Shown here: positions 41,660-49,785 of the stretch, piece after piece
Numbering within the stretch: the stretch's first letter is position 1
Layout of the letters: each line of letters opens with the position of its first letter
NCBI RefSeq assembly: GCF_012927305.1
Contig: NZ_JABBGH010000003.1
Coordinates: 496,001-560,000, forward strand
Direction of reading: 5' to 3'
Length of the DNA: 64,000 nucleotides
DNA from: Hymenobacter polaris
GTDB lineage: Bacteria > Bacteroidota > Bacteroidia > Cytophagales > Hymenobacteraceae
Position numbers and translations under genes: made by a program
The notes under the pieces: generated by a model
The model's input: the letters and a program-made list of their open reading frames with translations, nothing else
The model's database searches: none
What the model was told of the DNA's origin: nothing

Positions 41660-41920
41660 GGCCGCCCGCGGCCGGGCTAGGTAGTTCGCGCAGCCCCGCG
41701 GGTAAAGCGCGGCAGCTATTTAGGTAGTTACCGAACGCAGAAATGGTATTTTAGCGGTAGGGCGCGGCAAGTTGGTGGCGTTGCTTTGTCAACGCCATTC
41801 ACCAGTAGCCCCGTGCCCTGCTTTGCCGGTGCCTGCCCAGGAGGGGCCCGGCCGCCAGCTGGCCCGGCGCCGGCCCGCGAGCAGCTGGTCGCGGCCATCC
41901 GGCTACCTTTCCTGCCTAGT

Positions 41921-42211
41921 ATGCCTTGCTCGCCCCACTACCCCCTAGGCCCTGATTATCTGGTACCTAAGCTGCCTCTGGCCGCCCTGGAGGCCTGGCC
42001 GGGTGGCCACCCCGGCCCGGCCAGCCAAACGCTGCACCTCGATTGCTGCGCTGCCCCCTACCGGCATACCCTAGGCGTGTGCCACCAGGTATCGCAGCTG
42101 CTGCTGCTGCGCCGGGCGGGCGTCGCGGTGTGGCTCCACCAGGCAAACCCGGTGCTGCGCCGCTGCCTGCGGGTGCTGCAAGTTGCCCACCTGTTTACCT
42201 GGGTTGCCTAG
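41921..42211 (+). CDS. Small STAS-domain-like protein
   Basis: A 96-residue protein. ATG 41921 is preferred to a TTG 135 bp earlier because the intervening translation is low-complexity Pro/Ala. The second half reads HLDCCAAPYRHTLGVCHQVS, then QLLLLRRAGVAVWLHQANPV and LRRCLRVLQVAHLF. This resembles the anti-sigma-antagonist (STAS) pattern 'vDcs.v..idtlGv..Lv.llllrragv.v.L.n.np.vrr.L.l..l.hlF'. The usual phospho-acceptor Ser is not obvious (Thr or Cys nearby). A TACCTTTC box 15 bp upstream is close to the promoter consensus. The stop lies in GCCTAGGG. Confidence 0.65.
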   Translation: MPCSPHYPLGPDYLVPKLPLAALEAWPGGHPGPASQTLHLDCCAAPYRHTLGVCHQVSQLLLLRRAGVAVWLHQANPVLRRCLRVLQVAHLFTWVA

Positions 42212-42336
42212 GGCTTGCCGCTCGGCCCCCTCCGGCTGGGCAGCTGCCCACCCGTTCGTTGCGCGGCTATGCCACGCACCAAGCCCTAGGGCCAGCTTCG
42301 GCGCCCTCGGGGTCAAACCTCCTTTTCCTACTAGTC

Positions 42337-43086
42337 ATGCTCCTCATTCTGCTGTTCTTCGGGGCGCACTGGTACGCCTCGCTCTTTGCCCAAACCTTTT
42401 TTCAACACCGCTACGCGGCCCACGGCATGTTTACGATGAGCCGCGGCTGGGAGCGGGTCTTCTTTGGGCTGACGTTCCTGGCCCAGGGCTCGTCGTTTAT
42501 GTCGCCGCGCGGCTATGCCTTGCTGCACCGCCTGCACCACGCCTTTTCCGATACCACCCAGGACCCGCACTCGCCCCACCACTCGGCCAACGCGCTGAGC
42601 ATGATGTGGCAAACGCGCACCGTGTACCAGGAAATGCTGGTGGGCGAGTCGGCAGCCGCCACGCGCTTTGCCGGCCAGCCGTACCCCGAGTGGCGGTGGC
42701 TGGAAACGGCCGGCCACCAGTGGTACGTGCGCCTGGGCTGGGGCGCGCTCTACACGCTCTTCTACGTGCAGTTTGCTACCGCCTGGTGGCAGTTTCTGCT
42801 GCTGCCCCTGCACTTTTCGATGGGCGCCGTGCACGGGGCCATCGTGAATTGGGGCGGGCATAAGTACGGCTACCAGAACTTCGACAACCACGACCACAGC
42901 AAGAATACGCTGGCCCTGGACTTCCTGGCCGGGGGCGAGCTGCTGCAAAACAACCACCACAAGCTGCCCAACCGCGCCAATTTCGGCGTTAAGTGGTGGG
43001 AGCTAGACCCCACCTACGCCCTAATTTGGGCGCTGAGCCAGCTGCGCGTTATTCAACTGCCCCGGCCCAAAGCCGAAAGCGTATGA
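42337..43086 (+). CDS. Acyl-CoA/acyl-lipid fatty-acid desaturase
   Basis: A 249-residue integral membrane di-iron desaturase that introduces a double bond into acyl chains and so increases membrane fluidity. The three His boxes are present: HRYAAH (residues 24-29), HRLHH (64-68) and NNHH (around 205-208, LLQNNHHKLPNRANFG). Membrane stretches are at the start (MLLILLFFGAHWYASLF) and about 145-170. ATG 42337 gives a family-like N-terminus; the open frame reaches further upstream into the STAS gene but is not convincing. Its stop overlaps the ATG of the next small gene (ATGA). The nearest regulators are the HisKA_3 kinase and the NarL-type regulator upstream. Confidence 0.93.
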   Translation: MLLILLFFGAHWYASLFAQTFFQHRYAAHGMFTMSRGWERVFFGLTFLAQGSSFMSPRGYALLHRLHHAFSDTTQDPHSPHHSANALSMMWQTRTVYQEMLVGESAAATRFAGQPYPEWRWLETAGHQWYVRLGWGALYTLFYVQFATAWWQFLLLPLHFSMGAVHGAIVNWGGHKYGYQNFDNHDHSKNTLALDFLAGGELLQNNHHKLPNRANFGVKWWELDPTYALIWALSQLRVIQLPRPKAESV

Positions 43087-43349
43087 CGCGGGAGGAATTT
43101 ACGCGATTGCCCACTGAGAGGCAACTGGATACGCTGCTGCTCCGGGGCGCCTACCTGGCCCGGCGCTGGGAAGGGGCTACGGAATTTAGCCTCTACTACG
43201 TGCCCAACTCAGGGCGGGGGTTCTTTGCGGAGCTAGCCTGCCACCAAGCTCCTCACCGCCTGCAGCTTAGGGCCGCCGGCCACGGCGACGCGGTGCTGGA
43301 TGCGTACCTGAGCAGCCTAGCCCTGCCGGCGCCCGATGCGCTGCCCTAG
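43083..43349 (+). CDS. Small protein coupled to the desaturase, paralogue of 37909-38163
   Basis: This 88-residue protein starts in an ATGA overlap with the desaturase stop, so it is translationally coupled. It reads MTREEFTRLPTERQLDTLLL, then GAYLARRWEGATEFSLYYV, GRGFFAELACHQ and DAVLDAYLSSLALPAPDALP. It is clearly related to the 84-residue protein at 37909-38163. I do not recognise the family. No membrane segment is visible. Coupling suggests that it acts with, or modulates, the desaturase. The stop is inside CCCTAGGC. Confidence 0.75.
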   Translation: MTREEFTRLPTERQLDTLLLRGAYLARRWEGATEFSLYYVPNSGRGFFAELACHQAPHRLQLRAAGHGDAVLDAYLSSLALPAPDALP

Positions 43350-43404
43350 GCCCCGCCGCACAACCGAAGCCGGGCAGCGCACTAGGCGCCGGCAAGGCTA
43401 GGCC

Positions 43405-46269
43405 TTAGCGGATGAGTTCGACCCAGCCCTTGTAGACGCGCTGGGTGTTGCCCGAGTCGGCAAACTGCACCTCGGCCAGGTAGTAGTAGATGCCGTCGGC
43501 CAGCGGCCCGCTCCCCGTGCTCTCGCCGTTGGTGCCGTCGCCCTGCCACTCGATGTATGGATTCTGGTCGCTCTCGTACACCTTGCGGCCCCAGCGGTTG
43601 AAAATCTGCACGTGGGTGCGGCGCACCGGCGAGCTGGTCTTGGGCCGGAACGTGGCGTTGAGGGCGTCGCCGTTAGGGGTGAAGATATTGGGCAGGAGGA
43701 AGAACACGCACTCGCTCTGGCACGCCACGTTGCTCAGGGCGCTGCGCTCGCCGGTGGCCGTGACGGCCTGCACCTGGTAGCAGTAGGTCTGCTGGGGCAA
43801 GAGGCGGTTGAGGTAGCGGAGCTGGGTGGTCGAGTCGAGCAGGGCAAACGGCCCGCCCGCGCTGGTAGCCCGGAATACGCGGTAGTAGGCGGCGTTGGCC
43901 TGGCAGCCGGCGGGGGTCGAGCCCACCGTCCAGCTCAGGCTGTTCTGGTAGCTTTGGTTGGGGGCCGGGTACTGGGGCAGGGCCGCCAGGCTGTCGCAGT
44001 TGATGACGCGCAAGCTCAGCACCGGCGTGCAGGGGGTGGGGCGCAAGGTGGCGCACACCTCCTGGCTCTTGTTGAGCAGATTAGTATAAATGCTAGCGCC
44101 CGCGCTATTGACCGGCGTGGCGTACTGGCCCACCGTCTGCACGTAGTAGCAGTAGGTCTGGTTGCGCTGCAGGCTGGGGTCAGCGTCCACGTAGCTGCCC
44201 GTGGCCGCGCCCGGCGTGACGGTGGCAATCGGGGCGTAGGCGCCCGTGGTGCCCGTGCGGCGGAAGATGCGCGCCGGCTGCTGGCTGTTGTCCCAGGGCA
44301 CCTGGTAGGCGAAGTTGACGCTGATGGTGTTGGCGTTGCCGTTGGCCACCAGGCTCGTGCGCACGCTGCTGGCCTGGCTGGGCGAGTCGGCTGACTCCAC
44401 CAGCGTGCCGTTGCTCGTGTCGCTGCGGTAAAACACCAGTTGGTAGATATACTGGTTGGCCTCCGTGTTCAGGCCCGTATCCACAAACGTGGTGTCGGCG
44501 ATGCTATTCTGCACCTCGCGCACCAGCGTGAAGGCGGTCGGGGCCGAGGCCAGCGCCCGGCTCAGGCGGTAGCCGTAGGGGGCCGTAAAGGTGGTGGTGC
44601 CGCTGTTGGTGCGCGGCTGGGTCCACTTCACCGTAATCTGCCCTGTGGTAATGCTCGTCGCGTTCACGTCCACGTTGGTGAGCAGGGCCGAGCGCCCGCC
44701 GATGGTCAGGCAGGCCTCGTTCGACACCAGGCTGCTGCCGCCCGCTGGCAGGGGGAAGACGGCGTAGATGCGGTAGCTATACGTCTTGCCCCGCTCCAGG
44801 GGGCTGTCGGCAAAGGTGGTGGTGGTGGCCGGCACGGCCCCTACCTGCACGTAGCCCGCCCCGGCGGGCAGGCCCGTGTCGCAGGGGCCCGGCGTGTAGG
44901 CGTAGCAGCCCTCGCGGCGGAAGATGAGCAGCTGGCTGGCGTTGGTACAGGTATAGCGGGTCCACTGCAGCAGGGCGCTGTTGCCGGGGCCGGCCTGGGC
45001 GGTCAGGTTCTGGGGCGGCGGGCCCACGACGGTAATGCGCACGGGCCGCTCATCGATGAGCACGGGGTTGCCGGTGCCGGGGTTGTCTTGGGCCTTGAAG
45101 ACGACCAGGTAGGGCTCCTTGGCCACGTTGCTGCAGTCCGTCTGCCAAGTATAGGTGCCGGCCACGGAGGTGCCGGTGCGGGTTTGGGTGAAGGTGGCGG
45201 GCGGGATAGTGCCGCTGTAGGCAAAGAGCGTGACGGGCGTGGGCGTCGTGCCGGTACTCTGCCCGTCAATGGCCGTCACGTTGAGCGTGGCCGTCTGCCC
45301 GGCCTGCACGCAGATGTCGGCCGGCACCGTGAGCTGCGGCGGCAGGTTCGAGGTGGACGAAACCAGTATTTGAATATCGCGGATAACCTGCCCGATTAGG
45401 CGCCGGTAGCCGCCCGGCGAGCGTCGCCACTCTTCCACTACCATCGCCACGTTGTAGTAGCCCACCTTGGCCGGCGCGTTCCACATAATCTGGCCCGTGT
45501 ATTTATCCTGCGTGTAGGTGGCCTGGGTGCCGGCAATAGCCGTGGGAATGCCGGGGTACGTTACTCGCGTGGCGCCGGGCGTCACGAGCTGGCTATTCGG
45601 ATACACGTAGTTGGAGCACACAGTGCTATCTGGCTTGTTGCCATTGCGCACGGCCGCGTCGTAGCCACCGGGCACTTGCAGGCTGTGCAGTACCCGGTAC
45701 GACAAGGAGTCACCATCGGCATCGTAAGCGGCCGGGTTGTGCAAGAACACCTGCCCTAGGCCCGCATTGTCAACGGCCGGCGCCCGCAGCACCGGCGAGT
45801 GGTTGCGCCCTAGGGTAGGGTCGATGGTGATAGTCGAGCAGATGTAGAAGGTCTGGCCTACTGCGCCCGGCAGATTCACCACGTTGTCCACCCGGTTCTC
45901 GCCTACGAAGCTGACCCGGTAGCTGCCCGACCCCGGAAAGGTGTGGTCGAAGTAAAAGGTATAGATATGTACTCTATCATTTACCGTGATATTGTCCTTC
46001 CTCGGAATCTTATCCTGCCGGGTGCCGTCGCCAAAAAAGATACTCGCATCGGTTTGCAGGGTATTTTGGTTGGCCGGGTCGCAGTAGAGCGTCAGCTTGA
46101 AGTAGAGGTGGTTCGGGTTGCCCGTTACCGTGTCCACTTTTGACTGAATATCGCCCGCCCGGATGTGGGTGGCGTGGGCCAGCTGGGGCGGCAGGCCCAG
46201 CAGCAATAGCAACCCTAGGAACCAGCCGGCCAGCTGACGGCCTGTTGCGCGGAGTAAAGAATCTTGCAT
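43405..46269 (-). CDS. Secreted fibronectin-type protein with type-B T9SS (gliding motility-associated) C-terminal domain
   Basis: A 954-residue surface protein. The N-terminus (MQDSLLRATGRQLAGWFLGLLLLLGLPPQLAHA) is a Sec signal. The first part (about 34-330) is a beta-rich domain beginning THIRAGDIQSKVD, common in Cytophagales T9SS proteins. Several fibronectin-like repeats follow, with recurring 'YSYRIYAVF', 'NQTYCYYVQTVG' and 'QQTYCYQVQAVT' strands. The last about 90 residues (LPNIFTPNGDALNATFRPKT, IFNRWGRKVYES, WDG-like WQGDG, DGIYYYLAEV, KGWVELIR) are the CHU_C/type-B sorting domain. It should be exported through T9SS and anchored by the type-B route. It is convergent with the small gene at 43083-43349. 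The substrate or adhesion role is not readable. Confidence 0.94.
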   Translation of the reverse strand: MQDSLLRATGRQLAGWFLGLLLLLGLPPQLAHATHIRAGDIQSKVDTVTGNPNHLYFKLTLYCDPANQNTLQTDASIFFGDGTRQDKIPRKDNITVNDRVHIYTFYFDHTFPGSGSYRVSFVGENRVDNVVNLPGAVGQTFYICSTITIDPTLGRNHSPVLRAPAVDNAGLGQVFLHNPAAYDADGDSLSYRVLHSLQVPGGYDAAVRNGNKPDSTVCSNYVYPNSQLVTPGATRVTYPGIPTAIAGTQATYTQDKYTGQIMWNAPAKVGYYNVAMVVEEWRRSPGGYRRLIGQVIRDIQILVSSTSNLPPQLTVPADICVQAGQTATLNVTAIDGQSTGTTPTPVTLFAYSGTIPPATFTQTRTGTSVAGTYTWQTDCSNVAKEPYLVVFKAQDNPGTGNPVLIDERPVRITVVGPPPQNLTAQAGPGNSALLQWTRYTCTNASQLLIFRREGCYAYTPGPCDTGLPAGAGYVQVGAVPATTTTFADSPLERGKTYSYRIYAVFPLPAGGSSLVSNEACLTIGGRSALLTNVDVNATSITTGQITVKWTQPRTNSGTTTFTAPYGYRLSRALASAPTAFTLVREVQNSIADTTFVDTGLNTEANQYIYQLVFYRSDTSNGTLVESADSPSQASSVRTSLVANGNANTISVNFAYQVPWDNSQQPARIFRRTGTTGAYAPIATVTPGAATGSYVDADPSLQRNQTYCYYVQTVGQYATPVNSAGASIYTNLLNKSQEVCATLRPTPCTPVLSLRVINCDSLAALPQYPAPNQSYQNSLSWTVGSTPAGCQANAAYYRVFRATSAGGPFALLDSTTQLRYLNRLLPQQTYCYQVQAVTATGERSALSNVACQSECVFFLLPNIFTPNGDALNATFRPKTSSPVRRTHVQIFNRWGRKVYESDQNPYIEWQGDGTNGESTGSGPLADGIYYYLAEVQFADSGNTQRVYKGWVELIR

Positions 46270-46928
46270 TGGAACAACGGAAAAGGAGGGGATTTCTCGA
46301 TTCTGCTACTCGGAATAATTGTTAAATCAGCCAGCGCCTACGCGGCTACTGTAGTTTCTAAAACAATTTCAGGGTTCGGGTACGATAGGGGCAGGGCTAG
46401 CCCCGACCTGCCGCTAGACGAAAGCAGCTGAGCGGCGCGGCCGATGAGCGGGAGCCAGCCCCATCCCTACGATAAACTAACTGCGAAATTGCTGTAAAAG
46501 CTTCACTGGCTTATTCCCACCGCGCCGTGCCCAAAGCGGCGGGCGGGGCGGGCCTAGGATAAAAGCAGGCAATTGCCTTATGGCAAGGAAAATTTTAACT
46601 CAAGATACAAGGTTAAACGGGGAGAAAAGAAAAATCAAGCAGCTTTAGGTGCCATCCATGCCGGAGCTATTTGACTCAGTAGGCCACCCACGCTTCGTAG
46701 TGAGGCTAGGACCGCTAACTACAAAATTTAGGTGCCGCTTGCTAGGTGTAATTGGCGAGTGAATGCGTTGACAATAAGCAATTAGTGAAGGTTGTCAGTT
46801 TAGTTTTTGCCCGTTGCCCAGCGGCGCCTGCTATAGGGCGGGCGGTTATATTTGGCTGATACGGTGAGGCCTGCATGCCTGAGTGGCCCAGCTGCCCCTA
46901 GGGGTGGCCGGGCGGCTGGGGTGCTGCG
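46270..46928. other. Long divergent intergenic region
   Basis: About 660 bp between the T9SS gene (minus) and the MFS gene (plus). It contains an imperfect inverted repeat at about 46367-46496 (ACAATTTC...ACGATAGGGGCAGGGCT against AGCCCCATCCCTACGAT...GAAATTG), an AT-rich stretch (46560-46640), a TGACAA/TTGTCA pair (46769 and 46795) and TATATTTG at 46847-46854, a possible -7 box for the MFS gene. No protein-coding sequence is convincing. Confidence 0.45.
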
Positions 46929-48302
46929 TTGCCGAAGCCGCCCGCTTCTTTTTCCACCCACGCTTTGGCCCATCTAGTACTCCGCGACAGCGCCCGGCTG
47001 CGCTACTTCACCTTCTTCTACCTGTATGTGATGCAGGGCATCCCAGCGGGCTTCGGGCTCACGGCCACCTACAACTACCTCATCGGGCAGGGCCTGACGG
47101 CCAAGGCAGTGGGCTCGTTCGCGGCCATCGTGGGGCTGCCCTGGACGTTCCAGTTCGTGTGGGGGCCGCTCATCGACAAGTACCAGTACAGTGTGATTGG
47201 GCACCGCAAGCAGTGGGTGGTGCTCACGCAGCTGGTGGCGGCGCTGGCCTCGCTCTCGCTGCTGCTGGTGCGCGACCCGGTGGCGCAGGTGGGGCTGCTA
47301 GGCGGGGTATTTTTCGTGCACAGCGTCTTTGCCAGCATTCAGGATGCCAGCGTCGATGCCATTGCCATCTCGGTGGTGCCGCTGGCCGAGCGCGGGCGGG
47401 TCAACGCCTTCATGCGGGGCGGGTTTTTGCTGGGCTCGGCAGTGGGCGGGGCGGTGCTGGCCTACGTGCTGCACCACGGTGGCTTTCGCTGGGCGGCCGT
47501 GGCCCAAACCGCGGCCCTACTCGTGTTCACGGTGCTCACGTTCTTCATCAAGCTCGACCGCACCGACCAGCTGCTGCCGCGCCTGGGCCGCGCCCGGCGC
47601 CCGGCCGCGCAGCGCACGCCCACCGACGACGCCCTCGCGCACCCCGACGAAAACCCGTCCCTGGGTTGGCTCTTCCGCGAGCTGTGGCGCAGCATGGTGG
47701 AGCGCCACAGCCTGCGGGCATTCTTGATAATTTTCCTGGCCTACCTGGCGGGCTACCTGTTCAGCAACGCCTTCAACTTTCACCTCATCCACGCCCTGCG
47801 CTGGTCCGACACCGACGTTTCCATTCTGCAGGGCAGCTGGGGCAGCCTGGTGTCGTTTGCGGTGCTGCTGGGCGGCGGGGTGCTCGTCGACCGCATCGGC
47901 CCGCCTCGGCTGCAATACTGGGTGATGGTGGGCCTAGGGGTGTTCCTGCTGGTATTCAGCAGCCTGGCAGCATTTTGGGTGAGCCGGCCGGTAGCCTTCA
48001 GCGGCCTGGTAGTGCTCAACCTGGCCGACCCGCTGCTGAGCGTGGCGGCCATGCCGCTGCTCATGGCCTTCTGCCGCCCGCGCATCGAGGGCTCGCAGTT
48101 TACCACCTACATGGCACTGGTAAATCTGTGCGGCGTCACGGCCAGCTACCTCAACGGCTGGCTGCTGGAAATCACCACGGCGCCCATTATCGGTTTCGGG
48201 GCGGGGCTGCTGCTCACTGGCCTGCTGCTGGCGCTGCACCTGCTCAACCCTAATGCCAAAGCCCAAACCCAGGCGCAGTTGGCGGGCGTCAGGGCGTCGT
48301 GA
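46929..48302 (+). CDS. AmpG-like MFS transporter
   Basis: A 457-residue, about 12-segment major facilitator of the AmpG/peptide-acetyl-CoA type. TTG 46929 is the most likely start; no ATG exists before the first membrane segment. Motifs are FYLYVMQGIPAGFGLTATYNYLIGQGLTAKAVGSFAAIVGLPWTFQFVWGPLIDKY (typical AmpG N-terminus) and FASIQDASVDAIAISVVPLAERGRVNAFM (conserved AmpG 'QD...DA' stretch), with a cytoplasmic loop near 215-245. The later repeat half (from VERHSLRAFLIIFLAYLAGY) ends in a soluble tail. AmpG takes up anhydromuropeptides; other homologues carry siderophore or peptide cargo. The cargo here is unknown. Confidence 0.85.
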   Translation: MPKPPASFSTHALAHLVLRDSARLRYFTFFYLYVMQGIPAGFGLTATYNYLIGQGLTAKAVGSFAAIVGLPWTFQFVWGPLIDKYQYSVIGHRKQWVVLTQLVAALASLSLLLVRDPVAQVGLLGGVFFVHSVFASIQDASVDAIAISVVPLAERGRVNAFMRGGFLLGSAVGGAVLAYVLHHGGFRWAAVAQTAALLVFTVLTFFIKLDRTDQLLPRLGRARRPAAQRTPTDDALAHPDENPSLGWLFRELWRSMVERHSLRAFLIIFLAYLAGYLFSNAFNFHLIHALRWSDTDVSILQGSWGSLVSFAVLLGGGVLVDRIGPPRLQYWVMVGLGVFLLVFSSLAAFWVSRPVAFSGLVVLNLADPLLSVAAMPLLMAFCRPRIEGSQFTTYMALVNLCGVTASYLNGWLLEITTAPIIGFGAGLLLTGLLLALHLLNPNAKAQTQAQLAGVRAS

Positions 48303-48510
48303 GAACGAGGGCGACTCCGTATCCTAAGCCGACTTCTTGCGGCCCGAGCCGCCGGGCTTCTTGCCCGCCACCGTCCTGCTTGTTCACGGTAGCCCAGGCG
48401 CGGGCCTCGGCCTCGTCGGCGGGCACGCCTTTTTGCTCGTAGCCTTCTTCAATGTGCTCGGCCTGGCGCTTCTGCTTGTCGGTGTATTTCGACTTATCTC
48501 CTTGGGGCAT
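48289..48510 (-). CDS. Small KGG-like/stress-type protein with C-terminal frameshift
   Basis: A 73-residue open frame. The first about 48 residues (MPQGDKSKYTDKQKRQAEHI, EEGYEQKGVPADEAEARAWA, TVNKQDGGG) match a widespread small family 'MPrGDKSkYTdKQkrqAehIeegYekkGvseeeAearAWATVNKesGGGkkSGsGrkk'. After GGG, the frame turns into QEARRLGPQEVGLG and runs on. In the +1 frame the sequence gives KKPGGSGRKKSA and a stop at 48324-48326, exactly the expected end. So one base is inserted near the GGGC run (about 48365-48368). It could be a true frameshift or an assembly error. Function of the family is unknown. It converges with the MFS gene. Confidence 0.75.
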   Translation of the reverse strand: MPQGDKSKYTDKQKRQAEHIEEGYEQKGVPADEAEARAWATVNKQDGGGQEARRLGPQEVGLGYGVALVLTTP

Positions 48511-48711
48511 AGTAGTAAGGGATGAAGATGAGAAAAAGCCGGCCGCTGCGGTGAGGCACGGTAATTGAGCTACGATGCCGCGCGGCGCCGGGTTAAGGCC
48601 GAGCTAGCCCTAGGGGGCAGCCGATGCGGGCGCGCTAACCGCGGGCGGGCCAGCGGTTACCAGCTACTTGCGCTGGCGGCTATCTTCGCCCTGTTTCCCA
48701 TCCGCTACTTT

Positions 48712-48972
48712 ATGCGCCACGTTGCCGATATTCCGCACCCGCAGGTTCGAATTACGCTCTTTGCCTGGAACGGCAAGTACCTGCTCAAGCTAGAGCAGGG
48801 CCCGCTGGAGCAGACCTACAAGGTGCCCGAGCTGGACATGAGCGGCCAGGTGCCGCCCGACGTTGAAATTCGCCAAATTCTGGATGACGAGTTTTTGGCT
48901 GCCGCCATTGCGCGCTTCCGCCCCATGCACGACGACCTGCGCGCCGCCCTGGCCCGCCAGGATGCCCGCTAA
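48712..48972 (+). CDS. Small conserved hypothetical protein
   Basis: An 86-residue protein starting at ATG 48712 (MRHVADIPHPQVRITLFAWN, GKYLLKLEQGPLEQTYKVPE). The frame is open upstream, but that translation is unlike a protein. Homologues that I recall in Cytophagales share 'IPHP...I.lF.WNGKYi.KlE.G.yEQt.Kv.E'. The function is unknown. It is followed 13 bp later by a secreted protein gene, so the two may be one operon. Confidence 0.7.
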   Translation: MRHVADIPHPQVRITLFAWNGKYLLKLEQGPLEQTYKVPELDMSGQVPPDVEIRQILDDEFLAAAIARFRPMHDDLRAALARQDAR

Positions 48973-48985
48973 CCCCTTGCTGCCT

Positions 48986-49765
48986 ATGAACTTACTTTGC
49001 AATCTGCGTAGTTTTTGCCTGCTGCTGCTACTGGCCCTAGGGGGGCTGCCCGCGGCCCAGGCCCAGGCCCAGCTATACACCGTGCGCGAGGGCCAGCTGC
49101 CCTACGCCGGCCGCACCCAGTACAGCGTGAACACGGTGGTGGACGGCAACCTGAGCCAGACCCGCGAGTTCTTTCAGGACTTTATGAAAGACCAGTACCG
49201 CGTATCGTTTCGCGGCGGCCTGGCCTCGCTGGTGAACGTGGGCAAGCTCATTGGCAAGAATACTGGCAGCACCGGCAGCATCGTGCAAGCCAAGCAGCAG
49301 GCGGGCACGTTCATTTCGAGCCGGCCCGTCGATTTGTACGCCGCTTTCACCACCCTGGCCGACTCGACGACCGAGGTGGCGCTGTTTGGCGGGTTTGGCG
49401 AAAAGACGTTCTTCAGCCCCGACCTCACCAGCGTCGAGTTTAAGCGCCTCACCAGCATCATGGAAAAGTACGCGCCCGCCGCCCGCGTCAATGCCTTCCG
49501 CCAGCAGGTGAAGGCCGCCGAAGCCGCCGTAGCGGCCGTGGACAAGGAAAAGACGCGGCTCGATAAAAGCATTCAAACGGCCCAGAGCAACACGGCCGCC
49601 AACCTGAAGCGCATCGAGGAGCTGCTGCGCCAAAACAAAGCCAACGCCGCCCAAATGCACCAGGACAGCGCCCAGCTCGTCGTAAATGGCCAAAACCGCG
49701 AAACGGCCCAGCAGCAGCTCGAAAAGCGCCGCGAGCGCCTGGCGGGCGTGGCGCCCGCCAAGTAA
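48986..49765 (+). CDS. Secreted coiled-coil hypothetical protein
   Basis: A 259-residue protein beginning at ATG 48986 with a signal peptide (MNLLCNLRSFCLLLLLALGGLPAAQAQAQ). Residues 30-165 are a mixed domain I do not recognise (YTVREGQLPYAGRTQYSVNT, FFQDFMKDQYRVSFRGGLAS, GGFGEKTFF). Residues about 165-255 are an Ala/Lys/Gln-rich coiled coil (VKAAEAAVAAVDKEKTRLDK, EELLRQNKANAAQMHQDSAQ). It is probably periplasmic. Gaps of 13 bp before and 20 bp after suggest an operon with the neighbouring genes. Confidence 0.75.
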   Translation: MNLLCNLRSFCLLLLLALGGLPAAQAQAQLYTVREGQLPYAGRTQYSVNTVVDGNLSQTREFFQDFMKDQYRVSFRGGLASLVNVGKLIGKNTGSTGSIVQAKQQAGTFISSRPVDLYAAFTTLADSTTEVALFGGFGEKTFFSPDLTSVEFKRLTSIMEKYAPAARVNAFRQQVKAAEAAVAAVDKEKTRLDKSIQTAQSNTAANLKRIEELLRQNKANAAQMHQDSAQLVVNGQNRETAQQQLEKRRERLAGVAPAK

Positions 49766-49785
49766 TCCCCCCCGCCGACTACCCC

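Noticed and set aside
41786..41920. N-terminal extension of the STAS-like gene from TTG 41786
   Set aside because: The extra 45 residues are low-complexity Pro/Ala, and an ATG at 41921 follows a promoter-like box.
43612..44394. A 260-residue plus-strand frame antisense to the T9SS protein
   Set aside because: No domain and a Gly/Ala/Arg-rich composition; the minus-strand gene ends in a textbook sorting domain.
46270..46928. A riboswitch or small RNA in the long intergenic region
   Set aside because: There is an imperfect inverted repeat but no recognisable riboswitch core or terminator pair, so only a gene-free region is recorded.
46883..48253. A 456-residue plus-strand frame overlapping the MFS gene
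   Set aside because: Arg/Gly/Pro-rich translation without hydrophobic segments. The frame from 46929 gives 12 membrane segments and AmpG motifs.
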